From contig JAMLJD010000008.1 in assembly GCA_023953775.1 (NCBI GenBank), positions 1-64,000 on the forward strand: a stretch of 64,000 nt of DNA, in the 5' to 3' direction. Both the position numbers and the translations under genes were made by a program. The DNA comes from Rhizobiaceae bacterium (GTDB lineage Bacteria; Pseudomonadota; Alphaproteobacteria; Rhizobiales; Rhizobiaceae). Positions 34,915 to 42,981 of this stretch are shown here, one piece after another. Under the pieces are notes generated by a model. It worked only from the letters and a program-made list of their open reading frames with translations, was not told the DNA's origin and made no database searches. Numbering within the stretch: position 1 is the first letter of the stretch; every line of letters begins with the position of its first letter.

Positions 34915-35861
34915 GCTTCGTCTGCAGCATTCCCGTGATCGCGTCGCTGTTTTCATGCACCCCCGCAACGCCCCGGGCCGTCGGCTATGTCGAGGGCGAA
35001 TACGTGCTTCTGGCGCCAATCGAGACGGCTCAGGTCGTCTCGGTCATGGTCCGGCGCGGAGACCGTTTCGACAAGGGCGCCGAGCTTGCCCGGCTGGAAG
35101 ACCGCGACACGGAGATCGCCGTCGCGCAAGCGCAGGCCGCCCTGGCACAAGCGAAGGCGCAGCTCGCGGACCTGCGAAAGGGCAAGCGGCCGGAAGAGAT
35201 GGCGGTGCTAGAAACGACATTGCGCTCAGCCGAGGTACAGGCGGACGATGCGAAGCGCACGCTGAAGCGGACCACCGACCTCAACAAGCGCGGCATCGCC
35301 ACGCAGGCCGAGCTCGACAAGGCCAGGACGGCGGCCGACCTCGCCGATGCGCGGGTCGGCGAAGCCAAGGCCAACCTCGCCGTCGCCGCGCTTCCGGCGC
35401 GGGCCGAGACGATCGAGGCGGCCGAGAGCCAGGTCGAGCAGGCCAAGGCGACGCTGGAACAGGCCGAATGGCGACATGCGAACCGGACGATCGTCGCCCC
35501 CGCTGCGGGGCGCATCTTCGACGTGATCCGCGATGCAGGCGACATTGCCGGACCTGCCGCGCCCATGCTGTCGATGCTGCCGGACGGCGCCGTGAAGCTG
35601 AAGCTCTATGTTCCCGAAGCGCTGTTTTCCTCCGTTGCGGTCGGCGACGTGATACCGGTTTCCTGCGATGGCTGTCGCGGCGGTCTCACGGCGCGGGTCA
35701 GCTACGTCTCGCCCGATCCCGAGTTCACGCCGCCAGTGATCTATTCGCTCGAAACGCGCCAGAAACTCGTGCATCTGATCGAGGCACGCCCCGAAGACGG
35801 CGCCGACGCATTGAAGCCCGGACAGATCGTCGACGCTCGGCTGCCGGAACCGCGGCAGTGA
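34911..35861 (+). CDS. HlyD-type membrane-fusion/adaptor protein
   Basis: A 316-residue periplasmic adaptor, YbhG-like. A short signal ending LFSC (Cys16) suggests a lipoprotein. A lipoyl-like barrel half (VEGEYVLLAPIETAQVVSV) is followed by a long coiled coil (about residues 60-165, rich in AQAQAALAQAKAQ heptads), then the second lipoyl half TIVAPAAGRIFDVI. It links the ABC exporter to an outer-membrane channel, not encoded here. ATGA overlap with tetR and GTGA overlap with the ATPase gene show coupling. Confidence 0.88.
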   Translation: MSFVCSIPVIASLFSCTPATPRAVGYVEGEYVLLAPIETAQVVSVMVRRGDRFDKGAELARLEDRDTEIAVAQAQAALAQAKAQLADLRKGKRPEEMAVLETTLRSAEVQADDAKRTLKRTTDLNKRGIATQAELDKARTAADLADARVGEAKANLAVAALPARAETIEAAESQVEQAKATLEQAEWRHANRTIVAPAAGRIFDVIRDAGDIAGPAAPMLSMLPDGAVKLKLYVPEALFSSVAVGDVIPVSCDGCRGGLTARVSYVSPDPEFTPPVIYSLETRQKLVHLIEARPEDGADALKPGQIVDARLPEPRQ

Positions 35862-36775
35862 GCGCCATCGACGTTCACGGGCTGGTCAAGCGCTTCGGCG
35901 ACAAGACCGTCGTCGACCATGTCTCGATGAGCGTCGAGAAAGGCGAGATCGTCGGTTTCCTGGGCCCCAACGGCTCCGGCAAGACAACGACGATCCGGAT
36001 CATGTGCGGGCTGCTGACGCCGGACGAAGGCGGCGGCACGGTGTTGGGGTACGACCTGGCAACGCAGGCGCTGACGATCAAGCGCGAGGTCGGCTACATG
36101 ACCCAGCGCTTTTCCTTCTACGAAGACCTCACGATCGCCGAGAACCTCAACTTCGTCGCCCGGCTCTACCGGCTGAAGCCGGTGAAGGAGCATGTCGACC
36201 GCGCGCTGGAAGAACTCGGCATGACGAGCCGACGCAACCAGCTCGCCGGCACGCTGTCGGGCGGCTGGAAACAGAGGCTGGCGCTCGCCGCCTGCATCAT
36301 GCATTCGCCGAAGCTGCTGCTTCTCGACGAGCCGACGGCCGGCGTAGATCCCAAAGCGAGGCGGGAATTCTGGGACGAGATCCACCGGCTGGCGGCCGGA
36401 GGGCTGACTGTCCTGGTGTCGACCCACTACATGGACGAGGCCGAGCGCTGCCATCGCATCAGCTACATCTCCTACGGCAAGATGCTGGCGACCGGTACGG
36501 TGGAGGAGGTGGTTCGCGATGCCGGGCTGACGACCTTCGTGATGCGCGGACCCGGCCTCGAGAAGATTGCCCGCGAGCTCGCCGGCCGTGACGGCGTCGA
36601 CCAGGTCGCGCCGTTCGGCACGACGCTGCATGTCGTGGGCGCTGACGAGGACCTGCTGGAAACCGCGCTGGACGACATCCGCGCGCGCGACGGCGTCACG
36701 GTCGAGCGGGGCGAAACCAGCCTCGAAGACGTGTTCATCCAGTTCATGGCCGGGTCGAAGGACAATATGGGATGA
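35858..36775 (+). CDS. ABC exporter ATP-binding protein
   Basis: A 305-residue single ATPase of the ABC-2/DrrA-like class. Walker A GPNGSGKTT, Q-loop YMTQRFSFYEDLTI, signature LSGGWKQR and Walker B LLLLDEPTAGVDP are intact, and a C-terminal ~75 residues (after SISYGKMLATG) resembles the DrrA extension. E. coli YbhF carries two such ATPase units in one chain; this is half that size, so it probably works as a homodimer. GTG 35858 overlaps the HlyD stop. Confidence 0.92.
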   Translation: MSAIDVHGLVKRFGDKTVVDHVSMSVEKGEIVGFLGPNGSGKTTTIRIMCGLLTPDEGGGTVLGYDLATQALTIKREVGYMTQRFSFYEDLTIAENLNFVARLYRLKPVKEHVDRALEELGMTSRRNQLAGTLSGGWKQRLALAACIMHSPKLLLLDEPTAGVDPKARREFWDEIHRLAAGGLTVLVSTHYMDEAERCHRISYISYGKMLATGTVEEVVRDAGLTTFVMRGPGLEKIARELAGRDGVDQVAPFGTTLHVVGADEDLLETALDDIRARDGVTVERGETSLEDVFIQFMAGSKDNMG

Positions 36776-36866
36776 GCGCGCCCAGGCGTGGTGGGATGGC
36801 CGGCAGGCCGGAGAGGGGTGCAGCCGCAGCACCATTCCCGACTCCTTGTCGGACAGGAGCAACGCC

Positions 36867-38003
36867 ATGAGCCGGCTGTTCTCCTGGAGCCGCCTGGCGG
36901 CATTGCTGATCAAGGAATTCATCCAGATGCGGCGCGACCGCATCACGTTCGGCATGATGCTCGGCGTGCCGATCATCCAGCTCGTGCTGTTCGGCTATGC
37001 GATCAACAACGACCCGAAAAGCCTGCCGGCCGCGCTGGTCGCTGTCAGCCAGGACCACTACACCCGCCCGATGGTGTCGGCGCTGGAGCTCACCGGCTAC
37101 TATCGCTTCGACCACGTGACCCCGAGCGCTGAAGAGGCCGATGACCTGATGGCATCCGGCACCGTCGCCTTCATCGTCACCATCCCGTCGGACTTCGCCC
37201 GCCGCGTCGACCGCGGCGACAACCCGCAGATCCTGATCGAGGCCGACGCGACCGACCCGGCCGTGGCATCCGGCGCGATCTCGACGCTCGGCACGGTGGC
37301 CAACCAGGCGCTGTTGCGCGAGCGTGGCATGCAGGCGGTCGCGCACAAGGGCGTCAACGCCAATCTCGAGGTCGTGGTGCACCGGCGCTACAATCCCGAA
37401 GGCATATCGCAGTACAACATCGTGCCGGGCCTGCTCGGCGTCATCCTGCAGATGACCATGGTGATGATGACCTCGATCGCGCTGACGCGCGAGATCGAGC
37501 GCGGCACGATGGAAAACCTGCTCGCCATGCCGGCGAGCCCGGTCGAGATCATGCTGGGCAAGATCCTGCCCTATCTCGTCGTCGGCGCGGTGCAGGTGAT
37601 CGTGATCCTGTCGGCGGCGAAGCTGCTGTTCGGCGTGCCGTTCATCGGCAGCATGTCGCTGCTGTTCTTCGCGATCCTCGCCTTCGTGCTCGCGCTGGTG
37701 CTGCTCGGCTACTTCATCTCGACCGTCGCGCGCACACAGATGCAGGCGCTGCAACTCACCTTCTTCTTCTTCCTGCCGTCGATCCTGCTGTCCGGCTTCA
37801 TGTTTCCCTTCCGGGGCATGCCCGACTGGGCGCAGTGGGTCGGCGAAGTCTTCCCTCTGACCCACTTCCTGAGGATCGTGCGGGCAGTGATGCTGAAGGG
37901 CGCCGAATTTCCCGAGATCGCGTTCGAGACCATGATACTCGGGGTCTTCATTCTCGCCTATGGCGGCATTGCGCTGGCGCGTTTCCGGCGCACGCTCGAC
38001 TGA
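36867..38003 (+). CDS. ABC-2 type exporter permease (YbhS/YhhJ-like)
   Basis: A 378-residue permease. After RRDRITFGMMLGVPIIQLVLFGYAIN (first helix) comes a large extracytoplasmic domain (residues ~45-180) and then five C-terminal helices with NIVPGLLGVILQ, REIERGTMENLLAMP and SGFMFPFRGMPDWAQWVGEVFPLTHFLRIVR, characteristic of ABC-2 drug or macromolecule exporters. The E. coli YbhGFSR system uses two such permeases; only one is present. AGGAG lies 7 bp before ATG 36867. A 91-bp gap separates it from the ATPase gene. Confidence 0.92.
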   Translation: MSRLFSWSRLAALLIKEFIQMRRDRITFGMMLGVPIIQLVLFGYAINNDPKSLPAALVAVSQDHYTRPMVSALELTGYYRFDHVTPSAEEADDLMASGTVAFIVTIPSDFARRVDRGDNPQILIEADATDPAVASGAISTLGTVANQALLRERGMQAVAHKGVNANLEVVVHRRYNPEGISQYNIVPGLLGVILQMTMVMMTSIALTREIERGTMENLLAMPASPVEIMLGKILPYLVVGAVQVIVILSAAKLLFGVPFIGSMSLLFFAILAFVLALVLLGYFISTVARTQMQALQLTFFFFLPSILLSGFMFPFRGMPDWAQWVGEVFPLTHFLRIVRAVMLKGAEFPEIAFETMILGVFILAYGGIALARFRRTLD

Positions 38004-38008
38004 AACAT

Positions 38009-38296
38009 TCAGCTTTGGGGCGCAGCAGTCCTTGCAAGCAGCGAGCATAAAAGACGGATGATCGCCGCGTTGATCGCCATGCCAAACCCCATGAGCGCCA
38101 GATTCCACCAGACGTCGTCGGACATCAGCGCCGCACCGAGATAACTCCACGGCGTGGACAGCAGCACTGCATAAACTCCGGACAGGGGGTCCGGCGTCAT
38201 GCCGAAAGCTCCGGCAGCGCTCAGTGGCACCAGTGCCAGCGATGCCAAAGCGACCGCGACATAGAGCCAGAAAACGACCCGGCAGGCCTTCCTCAC
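38009..38296 (-). CDS. Small integral membrane protein, unknown function
   Basis: A 95-residue protein with three predicted hydrophobic helices (about residues 7-28, 45-62 and 65-85). GTG 38296 overlaps the stop of the preceding LprI-MliC gene (GTGA), so it is probably translated with it. I do not recognise a named family. It converges on the exporter permease with 5 bp between. Confidence 0.6.
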   Translation of the reverse strand: MRKACRVVFWLYVAVALASLALVPLSAAGAFGMTPDPLSGVYAVLLSTPWSYLGAALMSDDVWWNLALMGFGMAINAAIIRLLCSLLARTAAPQS

Positions 38297-38943
38297 TGGC
38301 GGACGGTGCAGGAGAACGCATTGCCCTGAGGCCACTCGACCTGGGCTTCGTCCCCTTTCGTCCAGAAGCTTATGCCGAAATCCGCGACATATTTCGAGCC
38401 GGACCCGGAGGGTTCGAGCCAGGCGACCTCCATCGAATCGCCGCGCTCGAGCCTGGCCGTTGGCGGCTCGGTCGGCACGAAGGTCGCCACGATCTCGGCA
38501 TTGTCGTCACAGGCAAAGAAGACCGGATCCTGGGCTTCGACGAGGAAATATCGCGCCTGAAGACCGGCGATGCGCCGATCGTAGCTGTCGAGCGTACACT
38601 GGCGCTTGTCGTCCGCCTTCCAGCAGTCGTTGCGGCCGCCGACCCAGCCGCGCTGATAGGCCTTGAGTTCGGCGGTCGCGTCCGTGGCATCGGCGACGCC
38701 CTTCAAAACGGCAAGCGCCTGCTCGTAGACATCGGCAAGCTTGCGATCCCTGGCGGCGAGTTCGTCGTGCTGGCAGATCAGCACCTCGATCTCGTGCGAG
38801 GCCTTGGAGCAGTCGAAGGCCGGTCCCTCGGCTGCCAGGGCGCGACCAGACGACAGGGACGGCGGAACGAGCAGGGCGAAGAGGAGCATGGCCGAGGCGG
38901 AGACGCGTATCGTACCATGTCCGCATGTGTGTGCACGGTTCAT
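38293..38943 (-). CDS. Secreted LprI-like/MliC-like lysozyme-inhibitor protein
   Basis: A 216-residue exported protein. A Sec signal (VSASAMLLFALLVPPSLS...ALA) is followed by an LprI/DUF1311 domain with FDCSKASHEIEVLICQHDELAARDRKLADVYEQAL and a WVGGRNDCW motif, then a C-terminal MliC/PliC-like domain with FFACDDNAEIVATF, ARLERGDSMEVAW and GNAFSCTVR. Cysteines are paired in the order expected for both. Each domain type blocks or is linked to lysozyme; the combination suggests periplasmic protection. ATG 38943 was chosen because it starts the signal peptide. Confidence 0.8.
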   Translation of the reverse strand: MNRAHTCGHGTIRVSASAMLLFALLVPPSLSSGRALAAEGPAFDCSKASHEIEVLICQHDELAARDRKLADVYEQALAVLKGVADATDATAELKAYQRGWVGGRNDCWKADDKRQCTLDSYDRRIAGLQARYFLVEAQDPVFFACDDNAEIVATFVPTEPPTARLERGDSMEVAWLEPSGSGSKYVADFGISFWTKGDEAQVEWPQGNAFSCTVRQ

Positions 38944-39130
38944 TGCGGTGATCCTTTCAACGACTGTGCCGGCACCGATAGTCACCCAGTTGCCGCTTCG
39001 TGGCAATATCGACTCCGCCGCCTCGCCGGTATCGGCTTTCGTGGCATGTGTGTTCACTGTCCGTGATACTTGCCTCGATTGTGCAATGCACGCTATCCCA
39101 GGGACGAGCCAGCAATTGGGGAACAGCACC

Positions 39131-39901
39131 ATGCCCAGGCCGGTCGTCGGCGTCATCGGCAATCACATGATGGTGGAGAACCGCTTCGCCGTGCAGATGG
39201 TCGGGGAGCGCAACATGCAGGCGGTGGCCGATGTCGCCGGCGCGCTGCCGCTGATGTTCGCGGGTAACCCGGTGACCACGGATATCGGCGCGCTGCTCGA
39301 CGCGGTGGACGGCATCCTGCTGACAGGCGCGCGCGCCAACGTGCACCCGACGCGGTTCCGCACCGAGGCCAACGCCAAGCACGAACCCTATGACGAGAAC
39401 CGCGACGCGATGGCTCTCGAGCTGATCGAGGCCTGCGTGGCGCGCGGCGTACCCGTCTTCGGCATCTGCCGCGGCTTTCAGGAGATGAACGTCGCCTTCG
39501 GCGGCTCGCTGCATCCAGAGATCCGCGAGCTGCCGGGCCGCATGAACCATCGCATGCCGCGGCTCGAGAATGGCGAGATCCACCCCGACCCGACGGTCGT
39601 TTTCGCCGACCGTCACGAGGTGCGGCTGACGCCGGGCGGGGCATTCGCGACCCTGTTCGGCAAGGACGTGATCCGCGTCAACTCGCTGCACGGCCAGGGC
39701 ATCCTGGAACTCGGCTCGCGTGTCGTCGCCGAGGGTATCGCCGAAGACGAGACGATCGAGGCGATCCGCATCGAGGGAGCGGAAGGCTTCGCTTTGGGCG
39801 TTCAGTGGCACGCCGAATACGACCCGGAGCGCAACCCGATCAACCGCGCGCTGTTCGAAGCGTTCGGCGACGCGCTGAGAGAGTATCAATCGGGGCGGTA
39901 G
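39131..39901 (+). CDS. Gamma-glutamyl-gamma-aminobutyrate hydrolase family protein (peptidase C26)
   Basis: A 256-residue class I glutamine amidotransferase-like hydrolase, similar to PuuD, which releases GABA from gamma-glutamyl-GABA in putrescine breakdown. The nucleophile is in VFGICRGFQEMNVAFGG; the His-Glu part of the triad is in GVQWHAEYDPE; NSLHGQGI is a family motif. The natural substrate is uncertain because no other polyamine genes are adjacent. GGGGA is 9 bp before ATG 39131. The 187-bp gap to the divergent gene shows no further open frame. Confidence 0.87.
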   Translation: MPRPVVGVIGNHMMVENRFAVQMVGERNMQAVADVAGALPLMFAGNPVTTDIGALLDAVDGILLTGARANVHPTRFRTEANAKHEPYDENRDAMALELIEACVARGVPVFGICRGFQEMNVAFGGSLHPEIRELPGRMNHRMPRLENGEIHPDPTVVFADRHEVRLTPGGAFATLFGKDVIRVNSLHGQGILELGSRVVAEGIAEDETIEAIRIEGAEGFALGVQWHAEYDPERNPINRALFEAFGDALREYQSGR

Positions 39902-40008
39902 GCGGCTGCAAACGATTGCGAGCTCAGCACCGGACACACGGCGCCGAAGTGGAAATTGTGATCCGTTCGCCCCTGCCCCGCATTGCCATTTCACGCCAAA
40001 CATCTTAG

Positions 40009-40025
40009 TTTAGAACTCTTCTAAA
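40009..40025. promoter_or_regulatory. Iron control element (Irr-binding ICE box)
   Basis: TTTAGAACTCTTCTAAA is a perfect 7+3+7 palindrome matching the known ICE consensus TTTAGAA-N3-TTCTAAA. A plausible promoter is TTGCCA (39983-39988) with 17 bp to TAGTTT (40006-40011), so the box overlaps the -10 region, fitting Irr repression when iron is low. Confidence 0.85.
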
Positions 40026-40041
40026 CTAGAGACTGCCGCTC

Positions 40042-41025
40042 ATGCTTTCCCGTGTCTTCGGCCTCGGCCGCCGCTCCTTCGACAGCCTGTCGGAACAGGA
40101 GGTTCTCGCGCTCGCCATCTCGTCGGAAGAGGATGACGGGCGGATCTACCGCGCCTATGCCGACGGGCTGCGCGACGCCTATCCCGCTTCGGCGAAGGTG
40201 TTCGACGAGATGGCGGAGGAGGAGGACCATCACCGCGCCATGCTGATCGAGAAGCACCGGCAGCGCTTCGGCGAGACGATCCCGCTGATCCGGCGCGAGC
40301 ATGTGCGCGGCTATTACGAGCGCAAGCCGGACTGGCTGGTGCGGCCGCTCGGGCTCGACCAGGTGCGCGGCCAGGCCGAGGCGATGGAGGCGCAGGCGCA
40401 CCGCTTCTATGTCGAAGCGGCAAAGCGGACCACCGACGCCTCGACCCGCAAGCTGCTCGGCGATCTCGCAGCGGCCGAAAAGGGACATGAGTCTCTGGCG
40501 CGGCGCCTTGCCGGCAAGCATCTGACCGAGGATGTCCGCGCCGAAGAGGACGAGGGCGAACGGCGGCAGTTCATCCTGACCTATGTCCAGCCGGGGCTGG
40601 CCGGGCTGATGGATGGCTCGGTCTCGACGCTGGCGCCGATATTCGCGGCGGCCTTCGCGACCGGCGACACCTGGCAGACCTTCCTCGTCGGCCTGTCGGC
40701 CTCGGTCGGCGCCGGCATCTCGATGGGCTTCACCGAGGCCGCCCATGACGACGGCAAGCTGTCGGGGCGCGGCTCGCCGGTGATCCGCGGCCTCGCCTCG
40801 GGCATCATGACGATGCTCGGCGGGCTCGGCCACGCGCTGCCCTATCTCATCCCGCATTTCACGACGGCGACGATCACCGCGGTCGTCGTCGTGTTCTTCG
40901 AATTGTGGGCGATCGCCTTCATCCAGAACCGCTACATGGAGACGCCGTTCCTGCGCGCCGCCTTCCAGGTGGTGCTGGGTGGCGGGCTGGTGCTGGCAGC
41001 GGGCATCCTGATCGGCAATGCCTGA
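40042..41025 (+). CDS. mbfA: Membrane-bound ferritin MbfA (ferritin-like domain fused to VIT/CCC1 transporter)
   Basis: A 327-residue inner-membrane iron exporter. The N-terminal ~165 residues form a rubrerythrin/ferritin-like helical bundle with EEDHH and ELAAAEKGHESLA-type iron ligands (FDEMAEEEDHHRAML, LLGDLAAAEKGHE); residues ~175-327 are a VIT1/CCC1 transporter (GLAGLMDGSVSTLAPIFAAAFAT, LSASVGAGISMGFTEA, five helices). MbfA exports iron and protects against iron and peroxide stress in rhizobia and Agrobacterium. The perfect ICE box 17 bp upstream matches known Irr control. Confidence 0.96.
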   Translation: MLSRVFGLGRRSFDSLSEQEVLALAISSEEDDGRIYRAYADGLRDAYPASAKVFDEMAEEEDHHRAMLIEKHRQRFGETIPLIRREHVRGYYERKPDWLVRPLGLDQVRGQAEAMEAQAHRFYVEAAKRTTDASTRKLLGDLAAAEKGHESLARRLAGKHLTEDVRAEEDEGERRQFILTYVQPGLAGLMDGSVSTLAPIFAAAFATGDTWQTFLVGLSASVGAGISMGFTEAAHDDGKLSGRGSPVIRGLASGIMTMLGGLGHALPYLIPHFTTATITAVVVVFFELWAIAFIQNRYMETPFLRAAFQVVLGGGLVLAAGILIGNA

Positions 41026-41028
41026 ACG

Positions 41029-41373
41029 CTAGCCGTGCTGCGCCCGGCTGTCGGTTGGCGCGCCGTCGCGTTCGGTCATGCCGTAGTCGCGGATGACTTG
41101 CGCAATACGCAGGCGGTAGCCGGCGAAGACACCACCGCGCCCCGCCTTCTGCGCCTGACGGTGCTCCTCGGTGTTGCGCCACGCCCTGATGGCCTCCTCA
41201 TCGCGCCAGAAAGACAGCGAAAGCACGCGCTGCGAATTTGCAAGGCTCTGGAACCGCTCGACGGAGATGAAGCCGTCGATCCCGTCGAGCAGCGGCTTCA
41301 GATCGGCGGCGATGCCGAGATAGGCGCCGCGCTTTCCGTCGGCCGGTTCGACCTCGAAGATGACCGCGATCAT
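41029..41373 (-). CDS. Antibiotic-biosynthesis-monooxygenase (ABM) domain protein
   Basis: A 114-residue ferredoxin-like-fold protein of the ABM family: [53 protein letters not shown] and the C-terminal [14 protein letters not shown] are typical. Members act as small oxygenases or bind hydrophobic metabolites. ATG 41373 overlaps the NIPSNAP stop by 4 bp. It ends 3 bp from mbfA on the opposite strand. Confidence 0.85.
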   Translation of the reverse strand: MIAVIFEVEPADGKRGAYLGIAADLKPLLDGIDGFISVERFQSLANSQRVLSLSFWRDEEAIRAWRNTEEHRQAQKAGRGGVFAGYRLRIAQVIRDYGMTERDGAPTDSRAQHG

Positions 41374-41702
41374 TGCGCCTCCCTCTCCGCATGCGGCGTG
41401 GAGGCGAGCTTCAGGAAGATACGGTCTTCCTTGAGAATGAACCGTTCGCGGCGGGCGAAGTCGTAGTTCTCGCGCCCGAGCGGATCAGCGGCAAGCCGCG
41501 CCCGATAAGCCTCGTATGCCGCCAGGCTGGCGATGTTGTAAACGCCGTAGGCGATGGTGGCCGAGCCTTCATGCGGCGCGAAGTAGCCGATAAGGTCGGC
41601 GCCGCAGCGCGGGATCGCCTGCCCCCAGTTGCGGGCGTATTGCCCGAAAGCGTCCTTGCGGAACGGGTCGATCTCGTAGCGGATGAAGCAGGTGATTGTC
41701 AT
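41370..41702 (-). CDS. NIPSNAP family protein
   Basis: A 110-residue dimeric alpha-beta-barrel protein of the NIPSNAP family: [58 protein letters not shown] and [17 protein letters not shown]. Function is unknown. It is cotranscribed with the ABM gene, and TTCGA-N6-TCGAA (41734-41749) lies 32 bp upstream. Confidence 0.85.
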   Translation of the reverse strand: MTITCFIRYEIDPFRKDAFGQYARNWGQAIPRCGADLIGYFAPHEGSATIAYGVYNIASLAAYEAYRARLAADPLGRENYDFARRERFILKEDRIFLKLASTPHAEREAQ

Positions 41703-41733
41703 CGGGATGCCTTTCAGGAAATGACGATGACGC

Positions 41734-41749
41734 TTCGACGTTCATCGAA
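41734..41749. promoter_or_regulatory. TTCGA-N6-TCGAA palindrome before NIPSNAP-ABM operon
   Basis: TTCGACGTTCATCGAA, extended by GC/GC to CGCTTCGA...TCGAAGCG, lies 32 bp upstream of the NIPSNAP start. It has the same spacing as the site next to the ArsR-type gene at 42056-42071, so it is a candidate operator of that regulator. Confidence 0.55.
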
Positions 41750-41786
41750 GCGATGGGATTTGCACATGGGGTACGATACTCCTTTG

Positions 41787-42002
41787 CTAGTCCCAGTACG
41801 AACGCGCGCATTCGCGCCGCGCCTGCGCCGGCGTCACGCCGATGTCGGCGAGCATGCGATCGTCGAGTTCGGCCAGGTCGAGGCGTTGCTGATAGCGATC
41901 GTGCAGGCGCACCAGCCGGGCAAGCAGGCCGGCAAGGGTCGCGACCGGAAGCGAGGGGCCGGGCACGAAATCGGCAATCGCCTTGCGGAGGATGATGGAC
42001 AT
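41787..42002 (-). CDS. DUF1127 small protein
   Basis: A 71-residue protein ending in the DUF1127 signature LDDRMLADIGVTPAQARRECARSYWD. These small Arg-rich proteins in alphaproteobacteria influence RNA turnover and phosphate or carbon metabolism; exact role here is unknown. The N-terminal half is longer than in the ~47-residue class. It begins the leftward side of the divergent region with the ArsR-type regulator (start at 42002, 71 bp between start codons). Confidence 0.85.
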   Translation of the reverse strand: MSIILRKAIADFVPGPSLPVATLAGLLARLVRLHDRYQQRLDLAELDDRMLADIGVTPAQARRECARSYWD

Positions 42003-42055
42003 GAACCTATCTCCGTTTCGATGCGGGCATCATAGCGATTGAACGACGACGATAC

Positions 42056-42071
42056 TTCGATTATGATCGAA
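42056..42071. promoter_or_regulatory. TTCGA-N6-TCGAA palindrome before ArsR-type gene
   Basis: TTCGATTATGATCGAA ends 2 bp before the ArsR-type ATG at 42074 and lies in the divergent promoter region with DUF1127. Position over the translation start fits autorepression. A second copy with the same spacing is at 41734-41749. Confidence 0.6.
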
Positions 42072-42073
42072 CC

Positions 42074-42757
42074 ATGAAAGACACGCCCGACCTTGCCCGT
42101 ATTGCGACGCTCGTCGGCGACCCGGCAAGGGCATCGATGCTCGACGCGCTGATGAATGGCGGCGCGCTGACCGCCAGCGAGCTGGCGCTCGAGGCCGGCG
42201 TCACGCTTCCGACCGCGAGTTCGCATCTCGCCAAGCTGACCGAGGGCGGCCTGACGAAGGTCGCGAGCCAGGGCAGGCACCGCTACTACGCGCTTTCAGG
42301 CCCGCAGGTCGCGGCGATGCTGGAATCGATCGCAGGGGTCGCCGCGGCCGTCGGGCCGAAGCGGGTGCGGCCCGGCCCGCGGGACGGCGCGCTGCGACAG
42401 GCCCGGGTCTGCTACGATCATCTCGCCGGCGACCACGGCGTCGCGATGCTGGATGGTTTCGTGGCGCGCGGGCTGATCGACGGCGATGATGCGGGGCTCG
42501 CCGTGACGGCCAAGGGCGATGCCTTCTTCCGCGCGCTAGGCGTCGACATGGACAGGCTGGCCAGAAGCCGCCGCCCGGTCTGCCGCGCCTGTCTCGACTG
42601 GAGCGTGCGCCGCACGCATCTGGCAGGCGGCCTCGGGGCCGCGCTCTACGAACTCATGCTCGAACGCCGCTGGGCGCGGCGCGATCCGCAAAGCCGGGCC
42701 GTGATCTTCTCGCCGTCGGGCGCCAACGCCTTCCGCAGGGACTTTCTGGCCGCGTGA
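42074..42757 (+). CDS. ArsR-family transcriptional regulator with long C-terminal domain
   Basis: A 227-residue protein: ArsR winged helix in the first ~90 residues (IATLVGDPARASMLDALMNGGALTASELALEAGVTLPTASSHLAKL), then an ~130-residue domain with RPVCRACLDWSVRRTHLAGGLGAALYELML. The C-x-x-C-LDW-S element recurs in long ArsR-type regulators, and may bind metal or sense redox state; this is inference. It is divergent from DUF1127, NIPSNAP and ABM genes, which carry matching palindromes. Confidence 0.88.
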   Translation: MKDTPDLARIATLVGDPARASMLDALMNGGALTASELALEAGVTLPTASSHLAKLTEGGLTKVASQGRHRYYALSGPQVAAMLESIAGVAAAVGPKRVRPGPRDGALRQARVCYDHLAGDHGVAMLDGFVARGLIDGDDAGLAVTAKGDAFFRALGVDMDRLARSRRPVCRACLDWSVRRTHLAGGLGAALYELMLERRWARRDPQSRAVIFSPSGANAFRRDFLAA

Positions 42758-42981
42758 TACGCCGCTGTCGCGCATTTGCTGCGGTTTTTACGAAAGCTTT
42801 ACCAACCGGACGGATAGAGTCCTATCCGTCACCTACGCGCCCCATTTTGCCCGGAATTCCGCCACTCTCGGCTGGCTTTTGCCGGTGAGCCTGCTTCCAC
42901 ATTCACCGGGCATTCACGAAGTGCTGCTAGGGTGATCGGATAGGCTGAAGGGACAACCAAGTCTGTCACGGGTACGGGACA
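42758..42981. other. Intergenic region with two stem-loops (possible small RNA)
   Basis: A 223-bp gap with an 8-bp perfect stem ACGGATAG/CTATCCGT (42810-42829, AGTC loop) and a CCGGTGA/TCACCGG inverted repeat (42882-42909). No gene is supported on either strand. Terminator of the ArsR gene and a small RNA or leader of the next small frame are both possible. Confidence 0.35.
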
